Below are positions 11,801 to 17,933 of a DNA stretch of 64,000 nucleotides, one piece after another. The stretch comes from DASPJR01 sp035628505 (GTDB lineage Bacteria; Planctomycetota; SZUA-567; H5-PLA8): NCBI GenBank assembly GCA_035628505.1, contig DASPJR010000088.1, positions 62,001 through 126,000 of the forward strand, written 5' to 3'. Below the pieces are notes generated by a model. That model did not search any database and was not told the DNA's origin. It was given only the letters and a program-made list of their open reading frames with translations. How positions within the stretch are numbered: position 1 is the stretch's first letter; every line of letters begins with the position of its first letter. The translations under genes were made by a program, and so were the position numbers.

Positions 11801-14800
11801 TAATCTCCCGTCGGCAGCACGCACACTCCAGGATCCGAACCGCCGCCACTGATGCCGACCTTGTCGCCGCCAAAGGTTCCCACCAGGCTGATAGCCGAGC
11901 TGACCGCGCCGGCCGTGCCGGTCGTTCCGTTACAGAATGTCACCGCGCCGGCATTGCTCGCGCCCGGCGAGAGGTTGGTCCAGTTGGGCATCACGACGAG
12001 GTAGTTATTGTTGCTGTTGGTCGGCTTCTTGAGCTTCACCACCTGCATGCCGCTGCCGTCGCTCGGAACGGTGCCACACACGCTGTTGGCTGGAGTGACG
12101 GGGCCGAAACCGGTGATGCTCTGGCCGTTGGAGCCATTGATCCATGTCGCGGCGCCGGCATTGTTGATGCCTCCGTTGTGCCAGTTGGGCGTATAGACAA
12201 CGGCGTTTCCGTTGTTGAGCAGAACAAACTGCTGACCAACATTGTCGCTATCGACGCTACCAACGATGCTGTTGCTGGCGCTGACCACCCCGCTGATTCC
12301 CGTGGCTCCGCTTCCCCACGTGACCGCTCCGCGATGTGAACCGCCGTTGGAGAACTGTGCACTGCCGACCAGGTAATTGCCGTTGGTAAGCTCAACGACA
12401 AACGAGCTTCCGATAGAGTCGCCTCCGCCCGAGAACGGCGGCGCTCCGGCCGCGCCGATGAGGCTGTTGCTTGAATTCACCGTTCCAACGACACCGGTGG
12501 CAAAGCTGCCCCACGTCACGGCACCTTTATTACTGTCGAACTGGGTACTGCGCACCAGATAGTTGCCCGTCACCGTCAACGGGATGATGCCATTATTTCC
12601 AATGCGGTCTCCGATCACGGAAAACCCTGAATCGGCCGTTACCCCCGTGAGGCTATTGGTCAGGTTGATTTCGCCCACTGTTCCGCCGGTGCCGCTGCAC
12701 AGCGTCACCGCGCCCTTTCCAGTTCCCCAGTTCGAACTGCAGACAACGTATTTGCTGGTTACCCCTGTCCCGACATCATACACCGCGGCCCCGCTGGACG
12801 TCGAACCCACGCGGTCGCCCGTGTTGCTGTCAAACGCGGTGCCCTGCGTGGTGCCGACGAGACTATTGGCATTGCTGATCGTGCTGGAATTATCTGAAGT
12901 CTTGCCGGTCGTTCCATTCACCCACGTCACGGCGCCGCGCAGGTTGCCCCAGTTCGGGCTGGCAATGACATAATGGCCGTTGCGCAGGGCAATCACGCCC
13001 TGGCCACTGAAGGATCCGCCGCCGCCAACACTGTCGCCGGGGAACTGAGAGGTATTGCCAGTTGTTCCGATCACACTGTTGGTTGCATCGATAGTCCCCA
13101 CAACACCGGCCGTCCCACTGCCCCAGGTTACGGCGCCGCGTCCGTTATTGAAATAGGGCGAGACGACCACGTAATTGCCGTTCGCCAGAACCATTACGCT
13201 GCCGTAATTGCTCGCATCGGCTACGGGGCCCGTGAGGCTGTTAGCAGAACTTACATTGCCCACTTTGCCGGTCGTTCCATCGCACCAGGTCACCGACACG
13301 TTGGAGGCGATGATGAGGAAATTGCCGCTGGGCAGCAGCCTGAATTCTTTGAATCCGCCGCCGATGAGGCTGTTCGTGTTATTGACTGCTCCGGCCATCG
13401 GCGCTGCGCAGAACGTAGACCCGCCGCTGCCGAGCGTAACGAATTTGCTGCTCGCCGGGAAAACGCCAAACGAAGCACCCGATCCGGCACCGGTCAGGCT
13501 TAGTGTCGAGTTCACTGTTCCGTCGGCGACGAGTCCCTGGCCGGTGTTGCCGTTGACCCACGTCGTTGCACCCTGATTGCTGCTCCAGCCCGGAGTGCCG
13601 ATGACGTAGTTGCCGTCGTTAAGCACCAGAATGTTGATCGTGATAAAGTCATTGTTGCTGCTGCCCACGATGCTGTTCGCGCTGCTGAGGGCGCCGCTGA
13701 CGAATCCGGCCTTGTTGATCCACGTCACGGCACCCTTGTTTCCGTTCCAGTTCGGACAGGGAACCGCCGCATGGCCACTGCCGACAATTTTGACCGGCGA
13801 GGTGACCACGCTTCCGAAAAACGGATCCGCCGATCCACCGAGTCTGTCGTTCGCAGCGCCGACGTAAGCACAGATCAGCGCGCCGGTCTCGCCGTTGTAC
13901 AGCCGAATCGATCCGGACAGATTGCCGTTGGTATGGTCGTTGTAGTTCAGGATCAGGACGTTACCGCTGTTTAAGGGAACAACGCCGCCAGAGGATTGGG
14001 ATGAATTGCCGAACCCATCCCCGTTGGCCTTGTTGGGATCCGGATTGGGGAACGTAAACTGCGGCAACGTGCCCGTGTTGGCGATCACGATGAACTTGGG
14101 ATCAAGCAGCAACGTGCCGCGCTCGCCTTTCGGCGCTGCCGCGTCGCCGCTTCCATCAAAGCCCAGCTTGTCTTTTCCAGAGACCTCGATAAAGCCGCCG
14201 TTTCCGCCTTCCGGTCCTCCGCGCGCACTCAGGCGCGCCGACACATCGGTAGCGTCCTTTGACCAGAGAACAATTTTTCCGCCCGGGCCGTTGACTTTCG
14301 CATCCGCAAAAACGCGTGCGGCGTGATTGAGTGTGACCTCCAGCGCCGGTTCATCACCCAGCTTGCCGTGTTTGTCGCCGCCGATGAACACCGTGCCGCC
14401 GCCGGCATCGCCGCTGGCATCGATCGTGGCCGCAAAGAGCTTCACGCTCCGCGCGTTCAGATGCATGGCGCCGCCGCCAAGACCCGTCAGGTCGTATGCT
14501 CCGCTGCTGAAGTACGCGCCGTCTTTGCCGCTCAGTTCGATCATGCCGCCCACGCCGCTGGCGCCGCGGGCACTGATGCGCGCTTCTGCCGTTTCGGTGT
14601 AGAGCTTGCTGAACGTGATTGAAATGCGTCCGCCAGAAGCGCCGTCAGCCAGCATTCGGCCGTGGCTGAAAAAATTCTTCGCGTCGATTGTGATTTCGCC
14701 CGCGGTGTTGCCGGAGACGTTCATCTTTCCGCCGGCGAGGAGGTACGGCGCCGACAGGCTGATGGTTCCGCCGTTCTCACCGTGTTTTGCAGTCAGTTCC

Positions 14801-15243
14801 GCTCCCGCTTCGATCATGATGCGTTCGCGCGCAATCAGCGTCAGCCGCGGAGCCGTTACCCGCGCGCTGCGCTCAAATGTGATCTGATGGGCTTCAAGTT
14901 CCAACGCTGCATACGCCTGAAACTGCTCGCTGACGATCAGCACGCTCTTTCCGGAAGAGCTGATCGAGCGCAGCGTGTAACGCGTGGCCCCATTCAAACG
15001 GGCCAGGTACTGCGGCGATTCCGGATCGCTGCTGACCACCCATTCCCCCGCCGAAAGGGAGATGAACCCGCCCTCTGTGAAGCGGCAGCGCACACTCGCA
15101 TCGTCGCCCGTACGGATGGCAAGCGAGCCCGCTTGAGGATCGAATGAGGCAGCGGGATCATCGGCTTTCAAGTGGAAGGCTGAGGTGAGTGCGGCCAGAA
15201 GAAGAATGGACGTAATATTCCATCGCTTGCAGCGCGGCGTCAT
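2896..15243 (-). CDS. Giant secreted repeat protein: FHA-like helix, GAVTW repeats, 24 He_PIG repeats, PKD, conserved C-terminal module
   Basis: 4,115 residues, with GGGAGGT before ATG 15243. A signal peptide (MTPRCKRWNITSILLLAALTSAFHLKA) is followed by, in order: a filamentous-haemagglutinin-like glycine-rich beta-helix (about 95-385); about 13 degenerate repeats centred on GAVTWG/GAATWV (about 415-1270); a second beta-helix-like stretch (about 1325-1600); 24 tandem putative-Ig (He_PIG) repeats of about 87 residues (about 1600-3680); two Ig-like units with ITW-NPADI (about 3685-3835); a PKD domain with YAWDFGDGS; a calcium-binding-like DSDNDGFPD loop (about 3938); and a 140-residue C-terminal module shared with the protein at 43714-47748. 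No C-terminal membrane anchor is visible. The beginning lacks a clear two-partner-secretion NPNG motif, so the export route is unknown. A role as surface adhesin or matrix protein is inferred from architecture. The reading frame is intact throughout. Confidence 0.85.
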   Translation of the reverse strand: MTPRCKRWNITSILLLAALTSAFHLKADDPAASFDPQAGSLAIRTGDDASVRCRFTEGGFISLSAGEWVVSSDPESPQYLARLNGATRYTLRSISSSGKSVLIVSEQFQAYAALELEAHQITFERSARVTAPRLTLIARERIMIEAGAELTAKHGENGGTISLSAPYLLAGGKMNVSGNTAGEITIDAKNFFSHGRMLADGASGGRISITFSKLYTETAEARISARGASGVGGMIELSGKDGAYFSSGAYDLTGLGGGAMHLNARSVKLFAATIDASGDAGGGTVFIGGDKHGKLGDEPALEVTLNHAARVFADAKVNGPGGKIVLWSKDATDVSARLSARGGPEGGNGGFIEVSGKDKLGFDGSGDAAAPKGERGTLLLDPKFIVIANTGTLPQFTFPNPDPNKANGDGFGNSSQSSGGVVPLNSGNVLILNYNDHTNGNLSGSIRLYNGETGALICAYVGAANDRLGGSADPFFGSVVTSPVKIVGSGHAAVPCPNWNGNKGAVTWINKAGFVSGALSSANSIVGSSNNDFITINILVLNDGNYVIGTPGWSSNQGATTWVNGNTGQGLVADGTVNSTLSLTGAGSGASFGVFPASSKFVTLGSGGSTFCAAPMAGAVNNTNSLIGGGFKEFRLLPSGNFLIIASNVSVTWCDGTTGKVGNVSSANSLTGPVADASNYGSVMVLANGNYVVVSPYFNNGRGAVTWGSGTAGVVGTIDATNSVIGTTGNTSQFPGDSVGGGGSFSGQGVIALRNGHYVIASPNWGNLRGAVTWVNGTTGKTSDNSSTISNANSLVGTTQGTAFDSNTGDRVGSTSSGAAVYDVGTGVTSKYVVCSSNWGTGKGAVTLCSGTGGTVGEINLTNSLTGVTADSGFSVIGDRIGNNGIIPLTVTGNYLVRSTQFDSNKGAVTWGSFATGVVGTVNSSNSLIGAAGAPPFSGGGDSIGSSFVVELTNGNYLVGSAQFSNGGSHRGAVTWGSGATGISGVVSASNSIVGSVDSDNVGQQFVLLNNGNAVVYTPNWHNGGINNAGAATWINGSNGQSITGFGPVTPANSVCGTVPSDGSGMQVVKLKKPTNSNNNYLVVMPNWTNLSPGASNAGAVTFCNGTTGTAGAVSSAISLVGTFGGDKVGISGGGSDPGVCVLPTGDYVVGSYNWNNGLGAATWGSGTTGISGAISATNSVIGATATSSPFHRDNVGTFQNATDFFTGVSVPSMGNPVVLSNGDYVLVTPNFKNGSNGGAGAATWVNGKTGQTVTGFGPISTLNSIVGGGAFTQLNRVFEDTVSQSIIATFINDTDGAVQSGIVRGGSSRGQNYTYRFKQSQTLTIPPSFITSSLLAGTSVVLQANNDITVSDPITVTSPAGGSLTLQAGRSILINAHINTNNGSLTLIANDVLANGVINAERDAGAGNITTSGGAILTLGTGLLTAQIRNGAGVTNQQPGTISLTGTGGIGVISVAPSLSISGGNASFGGTLTANGTSATFGTLSLGTQTLNVTGNLSIAASGTLNTTLNGNSAGQYGNINLTGSMTFGAGALMTGNLAAGFNVTNGTPLVLITNDAADAITGTVNGVANNNSINLGGKNFRLRYTGGTGNDMSIEATLNITSADNTLFVGGQAGTFTVTALGTGNSTLSLQSSTPELPASVTFSPGAAGNPTSGTLSGTPTVAQAGVYALVFKATSAGADLDAFQNFTLNIGKAPLFTSGTSTTFTVGNANSFNVTASGPPAPTITLSSSTPALPAGITFNGSALSGNPVSGSSGTYNLVFSANNGVGGPVTQNFTLTVNEPPSITSAASATFIMNQAGSFTVTTVGTTPVTLSAANVTLPTGVTYSNGVISGTPAAGTAGGTYYIDFTASNGVGTNATQHFVLNVHQVPVITSAASANFTRTVAGNFTVTAVGIPTPTLSISGTLPAGLTFDPGSGLLSGTTTATPGIYPLTINAVNSAGSAAPQSFSITVKQLAAITSANTSTFTVGAFSSFTVTKTGSPTPTLSMSGTLPSGLTFVPATGVLSGTPAAGTAGNYTVTFTASSDAGADATQSFTVVVNQVPGISSADNFAFTTGTLSSFTVVPTGRPTPTIAIGGATLPSGLSFSGNVLSGTPATDTNGVYNLTFTASSSAGPDFVQNFTLTVRQVAAITSAASTTFETGNAGSFTVTATGTPVPTFFTNSTLPAGVTLSAAGVLSGTPQATTGGSYPLLIVAQNGVGADATQNFTLTVQQPPSFAQTSTSFLTGVSNSYTLQVNGFPVPSVTLQSTLPSGLSYDSATRVLSGTPPVNSNGVYNIVFRATNVLNTVDENFTLTINQAPAITSGTSTTFIAGAAGSFTATATGTPVPTFSTSSTLPSGVSLSAAGVLSGTPAAGTGGTYPVVITASNGIGSNATQNFTLTVNQAPAITSADNTIFTVGSTNSFAVTKTGFPAPVLSQSAALPAGVTFDPASGILSGTPNLNTNGTYSLVFTASNGVGTAATQNFTLTVHQAPAFTSANTTTFVTSTNGSFNVTASGTPAPTFSTVSTLPTGVTLTGAGLLSGTPAAGTGGVYPLNLRAINGVNPFATQSFSLVVNQPPAITSGTSATFTVGTNSSFTVTRTGFPLPTLNQIGAALPAGVTFDAASGVLSGTPAPGTAGTFNLVFEAQNGVGLTVTQNFTLTVNQAPAVTSANNATFVVGSLGSFNVTATGSPAPTLAISGAALPGTITFDPGTGTLSGTPTATGTFILVFTASNGVGSNAVQSFTLTINEAPAFTSADNTIFSVGVNSSFAVLTTGTPTPVITSTPLPAGLTLDGSGVLSGTPGPATVGVYNLVFTATNSVTSVNQNFTLTINKKPDFTSASSTAFTVGVSGSFQVNTNGTPTPVLSRSGDNLPTGVSFDTNSGVLSGTPAAGTVGTYNLIFTAVNSSGSTTQNFTFVVNQRPLITSAAAVAFPVGVFSSHTVTATGTPAPTITIGGAALPSGVSYDQASGVLSGTPAIGTVGDYNLSFTANNGVGTNTQVFVLTINTAAVITSANTTTFTDGTSGSFSITMVGSPTPTLSMTGSLPTGVSFDAGTGILSGTPAAGTAGTYSPVFTAQNGVGSPSVQNFTLIVNQAPYFTSPATISFTEGDTESFTVTASAAPAATITMTGTLPNGITFNSPVLSGVPAAGTSGSYDIAFTAANGVGVNAVQNFTLVINKAPNITSGTATTFRVGTAGNFVVTATGVPAPTFTLTGPLPTGVTFVGSTLSGTPAAGTGGVYNFTITAANGVGSDSVVNFVLTVEQAPAVTSADNTTFTVGSAGSFSVTRSGYPAALLSLSGTLPNGVSFDASTGVLSGTPAAGTAGTYPLTFTAQNGVATPHVQNFTLTVNQVPAITSANTTTFTVGSSNSFTMTASGSPAPALTLTGTLPTGVSFNAATGVLSGNPATGTGGTYNLTLNADNGVGSAAIQNFSLIVNQPASITSAASTIFTEGAAGSFGVTSLGEPAPTLSQSGALPTGVTFNPATGLLSGTPAAGTGGDYPIVFTSSNGIGPDSIQNFMLSVYRPAGITSVDNAAFTVGAAGSFSVTADGSPAPVLSLSGTLPSGLSFNSATGVLSGTPAAGTAAVYNLTFSASNGVGVVATQAFTLTVNQAPAITSGNNVAFTIGSAGNFTVVRTGSPQPALSLSGALPAGMTFNALTGELSGTPASGTSGTYTLIFTASNGVPVDDMQLFTLTVHATPVITWNNPADILYRTALSAAELNASANTPGTFTYTPAIGTVLNAGANQTLLVSFTAADSTIQPSTITATVLINVQKAAPVITWATPADIQTGTALSGLQLNATADVPGTFEYSPASGTILGTGNGQPLTATFTPNDTVNFKTVSSVVALNVTAVAPVVVSQPAATPNPATPGAPVSFALGATDQVPSSLTYAWDFGDGSTSTLPGPTHTYTSLGTYKVTVVITNGAKLSTSATLTMLVVASGGGGALPFPVQVDSDNDGFPDSVEVVAGSSSTNASETPFGTTAPPPQLLLDAKLLIKLNFVRTSNDKLTLSGTFGVPDGFTLGTQTCIMDVAGVTRSFTLNPKGRVLTSTDYLSMRTRGEKARSIKFRISLKKADLVSTLQPYGLTNTPVKDKTLMLPVRIYFNNAIYQTIQTESYDATPNAGQAKDGKR
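4190..10450 (-). repeat. 24 tandem He_PIG-type repeats (about 260 bp each)
   Basis: Within the giant gene, successive units follow one plan: (Q/K/E)xPxITSAxxxTFTVG, then SFTVTATGxPxPT, LPxGVTFdxxxGVLSGTPAAGT, xYxLxFTAxNGVG and QNFTLTVN. I count 24 units before the ITW-type units begin. Units are clearly homologous but diverged at the DNA level, so this is an old expansion, not a recent tandem duplication. Confidence 0.85.
11470..13830 (-). repeat. About 13 degenerate GAVTW repeats
   Basis: Each unit of roughly 55-65 residues has the form NGNYVVxSPxW..GxGAVTWxxGTTGxxGxVSxxNSLVG. The regular alternation of a short 'NYVV' strand and a 'GAVTW' strand suggests a beta-propeller or solenoid. I do not recognise a named family with confidence. 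Confidence 0.7.
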
Positions 15244-15422
15244 GCGTTACCTCCCGGTGTGGTGCCTAATAGGCGCGATACGGTGGCACGTATGACTGTG
15301 CGGCGAGGCGCGCGAACATTCTCAATTGTGAGATTCAGGGAAAAGTCTGGATCATGAGCGGGATAAAGCAACAGTATTCACGTGATTTGTATCTTGTTAA
15401 AACATAACGCACGTGTGCTTAG

Positions 15423-15453
15423 GCGAGCCCAGCTAAGCAACGCTGGAGCTCGC
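15423..15453. repeat. Hairpin in the gap between FecR-type gene and giant gene
   Basis: GCGAGC-c-CAGC at 15423-15433 pairs with GCTG-ga-GCTCGC at 15442-15453. It lies about 55 bases past the stop of the FecR-type gene on the minus strand but has no T run. It may be a structured 3' end or a remnant palindromic repeat. The rest of 15244-15506 shows nothing recognisable. Confidence 0.4.
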
Positions 15454-15506
15454 CGGCGGCCACGCCGGCAGCGGACAGTGCACTTGTTCCGAGCGAAGTC
15501 GAAAAT

Positions 15507-17219
15507 TTAGCGCTTCTCAACCACTTGGAAATTCAGCGTGAACGCCGTTCCAGCCTCACCGGCGTAGCTCTTTCCCGTATACGGCGTCACACGAATCGAA
15601 TACTTGCCGGCATTCGGCCGCCAGGCGGTAAAATTACCTTTGAAATCGTCACCGAAAACCGCATAGGGCGGCGCATTCTCGGGAGACTTGTTCGGCACGC
15701 CATTGATTTCAATTTTCAAGCTGCCAACAACCTCTGGTCGCGTGCGGATGAGAATGTTCAGATTGCGAGAAGGCAGCGTGCTCAGATTGATGGTCGCGCC
15801 TTCGGCGATCGGATCGAAGCCATCGATCACCTTGCCCGTATCAGCGTTCAAAAGCGAGAGACCTGAAATTGAGAGCTGCGCCGTTCCTGCGGGCGCGAGC
15901 GGACCCTTGCGGCCCCGCCAGAGTTTCACTGGATCGAGCGCCGCCGGCGCGTCGGGCGCCTGTCCTGCCCGGCACGACGAACCCTGGCCGGCCGCCACGC
16001 TGCGCGATCCGCGGTCATTGAAGAAATTTACTACGCCCTCCTCCATTTGGACCGACGCCTGGCGGCCGTCGCTGCGCAGATCAAACTGCGTCCCTGTGAC
16101 GCCGACGGTCGCCGCGGCGGTGTGGAGCGTCAGCGCGTACTCTTTTTTGTCGGCGGGACTCCGCGAGGTATCTTTTTCGACGTCTGCATAGAGCAGCCCC
16201 TGCTTCAGGCGCAGCACGCGCTCGGAGACGATTTCGATTTCGGTGCCCTCGGCCAGATCAATCGTCGAGCCGCTGAACAGCGCCAGCGCCGCCTGCGCGA
16301 CGGGAACAGCGCCCGGCCGAGCGCCGACGCTGATCACGTCGCCCGCCTGCAGCGTTACGCCTGTCGTAAGCTTTTCACGAACTGCGCCTCGAATGCGTGT
16401 GACCGGCGCCGTCTCCGATGCGACGAAGATAATCCGCGCGATCGCCGCATTGGAAGCTGGATCAGGTCTGATACCCGGCTGAGGCTGAGGCTGAAGCGGG
16501 ACTGGCGCGATGGCAATTTCTGGCATCTCAGCGGTCTTCCGGTTCTGCACTTCAGCCATTTCGCGCCGCTCGCGCGCCGCCTGCAGTTCGGCTTCGATTG
16601 ACTGGCGCTGCTGGTCGAGCGCGGCCAGCGACGCTTCGCGCTGGCGCTGTTCTTCGCTGGTGGGGCTTGCCAGCGGCTGAGCCTGCAGATTCGCGCGCTG
16701 TTTTTCGACTTCGGCAAGTCTCTTCGCTGCTGCTGCGTGCTCAGCCTCGAGCTGTGCCAGGCGCTGCGCGTGCAGGCGCCGGGCCTCGGCTTCAGCGATG
16801 CTGTCAGGCGGCGTCGTCTTTGGCTTTTCCGGATTGGACTGTGCGCGCTCGGTTGGCTTCCCGCTGAGCAGAAGGATTATTCCAACCAGCACGGCAAGCG
16901 CCACTCCCGCGGCGATGCCTGGATGAATCGCCCACGCTTCCTGCGCGCGCCGGCGGACCGACAACGACGTGCGCGCCGAGCGGCGCGGTGCGGCCGGCAG
17001 ACGCGTGCTGACCTTCACGGCCTGGGCCGGCCCTTCGGCCAGGTGTACGGCCTGCAGCATCAGTTCAGCCATCTCGCGGCGCAGCGCCGCATCGTTGCGC
17101 AGGGCCTGCTCGAGCCGTTCGATTTCGAAATCTTTGAGCTCGCCGGCGATATAACGCAGCATCAGCTCGCGCGGGCTATCCGCGGCATCAGAAGGAGCGG
17201 GTGTGCTCGCGGGGCTCAT
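15507..17219 (-). CDS. FecR-domain membrane protein with anti-sigma-like N-terminus
   Basis: 570 residues. ATG 17219 overlaps the stop of the sigma-factor gene as ATGA, which fixes the start against an in-frame codon at 17246. The cytoplasmic N-terminus (RYIAGELKDFEIERLEQALRND..) resembles the helical anti-sigma region of FecR-type regulators and lacks a zinc-binding HxxxCxxC. A single membrane segment follows (GIAAGVALAVLVGIILLL, about residues 100-118). Next come a charged coiled coil (about 145-225), a proline-rich linker, and a FecR domain at about 265-420 with the typical GDVISVGARPG, ALALFSGSTIDLAEGTEIEI and TVGVTGTQFDL. The C-terminal part is of unknown fold. Coupling to an ECF sigma factor implies it controls that factor in response to an envelope signal (inference). 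Confidence 0.8.
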   Translation of the reverse strand: MSPASTPAPSDAADSPRELMLRYIAGELKDFEIERLEQALRNDAALRREMAELMLQAVHLAEGPAQAVKVSTRLPAAPRRSARTSLSVRRRAQEAWAIHPGIAAGVALAVLVGIILLLSGKPTERAQSNPEKPKTTPPDSIAEAEARRLHAQRLAQLEAEHAAAAKRLAEVEKQRANLQAQPLASPTSEEQRQREASLAALDQQRQSIEAELQAARERREMAEVQNRKTAEMPEIAIAPVPLQPQPQPGIRPDPASNAAIARIIFVASETAPVTRIRGAVREKLTTGVTLQAGDVISVGARPGAVPVAQAALALFSGSTIDLAEGTEIEIVSERVLRLKQGLLYADVEKDTSRSPADKKEYALTLHTAAATVGVTGTQFDLRSDGRQASVQMEEGVVNFFNDRGSRSVAAGQGSSCRAGQAPDAPAALDPVKLWRGRKGPLAPAGTAQLSISGLSLLNADTGKVIDGFDPIAEGATINLSTLPSRNLNILIRTRPEVVGSLKIEINGVPNKSPENAPPYAVFGDDFKGNFTAWRPNAGKYSIRVTPYTGKSYAGEAGTAFTLNFQVVEKR

Positions 17220-17746
17220 GACGCGGACATCCCCCGCTGCACGCATTCGGAAAGCGACTGATGAATACGGTTGAACGCGACATACAGCGCGTTCGCTTCA
17301 CGCTTGAGCGCGGCGGCGATTTCGCTATACGAGCGCCCTTCGCGGTAGCGCATGGCGATCAGTTGCTGGTTGAGCGCTGAGAGCTTGCTGACGCAGTTGT
17401 GCAGCACGTGCTTGCGCCGCTCCAGCCACGCTTCGTCGCCAAACTGGTCGATCTCGCTGGCCACGGATTCGAGCACTGCCGCATCCATCAGCAGCGTGCG
17501 GCCGGAGCGTTTGCGGAGGTTGGCCAACGCCACGCGCCGGGCAATGCCGCGCGCCCAGCTGGTGAACGGCGCTCGCGTGGGATCGAAGTCCGCCCAGCAG
17601 CGGGCCACTTCAACGGCCACGTCGCCCAGCGTGTCTTCGGCCAGCTCGGGGTTGTGAACGATGGCGAAGATGTAGGCCTTAAGCATCGTGCGATGCGCGA
17701 GGAATTCGCGAAAAGCCTGCTCTGTATTGGTCTGATTCCCGTTCAC
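17216..17746 (-). CDS. ECF-type RNA polymerase sigma factor
   Basis: 176 residues, GTG start with AGAGG six bases upstream. Region 2 is visible as LKAYIFAIVHNPELAEDTLGDVAVEVARCWADFDPTRAPFTSWARGIARRVALANLRKR, and region 4 as LSALNQQLIAMRYREGRSYSEIAAALKREANALYVAFNRIHQSL with its helix-turn-helix. The pattern matches the small sigma-70 factors typical of Rhodopirellula and Verrucomicrobium relatives. It overlaps the FecR-type gene by four bases, so the pair is co-translated. Targets are unknown. Confidence 0.88.
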   Translation of the reverse strand: MNGNQTNTEQAFREFLAHRTMLKAYIFAIVHNPELAEDTLGDVAVEVARCWADFDPTRAPFTSWARGIARRVALANLRKRSGRTLLMDAAVLESVASEIDQFGDEAWLERRKHVLHNCVSKLSALNQQLIAMRYREGRSYSEIAAALKREANALYVAFNRIHQSLSECVQRGMSAS

Positions 17747-17836
17747 TGGAGCCTCTCCGAGTGAACACTATTGTGTCCGCCTGCTCCAGTCTTACGTAAA
17801 TTCTTAAAAATTAAATCTACACAGGGTGCACCTGTA

Positions 17837-17933
17837 TGAGTCTTGAGTCGGGAGTCTGGGAGTCGGGAGTCTAGGAGCCTCCAGACTCTAAGACTCACGA
17901 CTCCAGACTCCAGACTCCAAGACTCACGACTCA
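17837..17933. repeat. Palindromic cluster rich in GANTC sites
   Basis: Five GAGTC words are followed by seven GACTC words in under 100 bases. The centre GAGTCT-a-GGAG-c-CTCC-AGACTC is a near-perfect inverted repeat with further partial arms on both sides. It starts immediately beyond the stop codon of the carbon-nitrogen hydrolase and lies upstream of the sigma-factor gene. It could act as an RNA hairpin at the 3' end. GANTC is the recognition word of CcrM-type methylases, but no such enzyme is in the window. Confidence 0.65.

Noticed and set aside
3140..14887. Many long plus-strand open frames opposite the giant repeat gene (up to about 336 residues)
   Set aside because: They follow the repeat period of the minus-strand gene, have no ribosome-binding sites and show low-complexity Val/Pro/Ala or Arg-rich composition. 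They arise from codon bias of the repeats.
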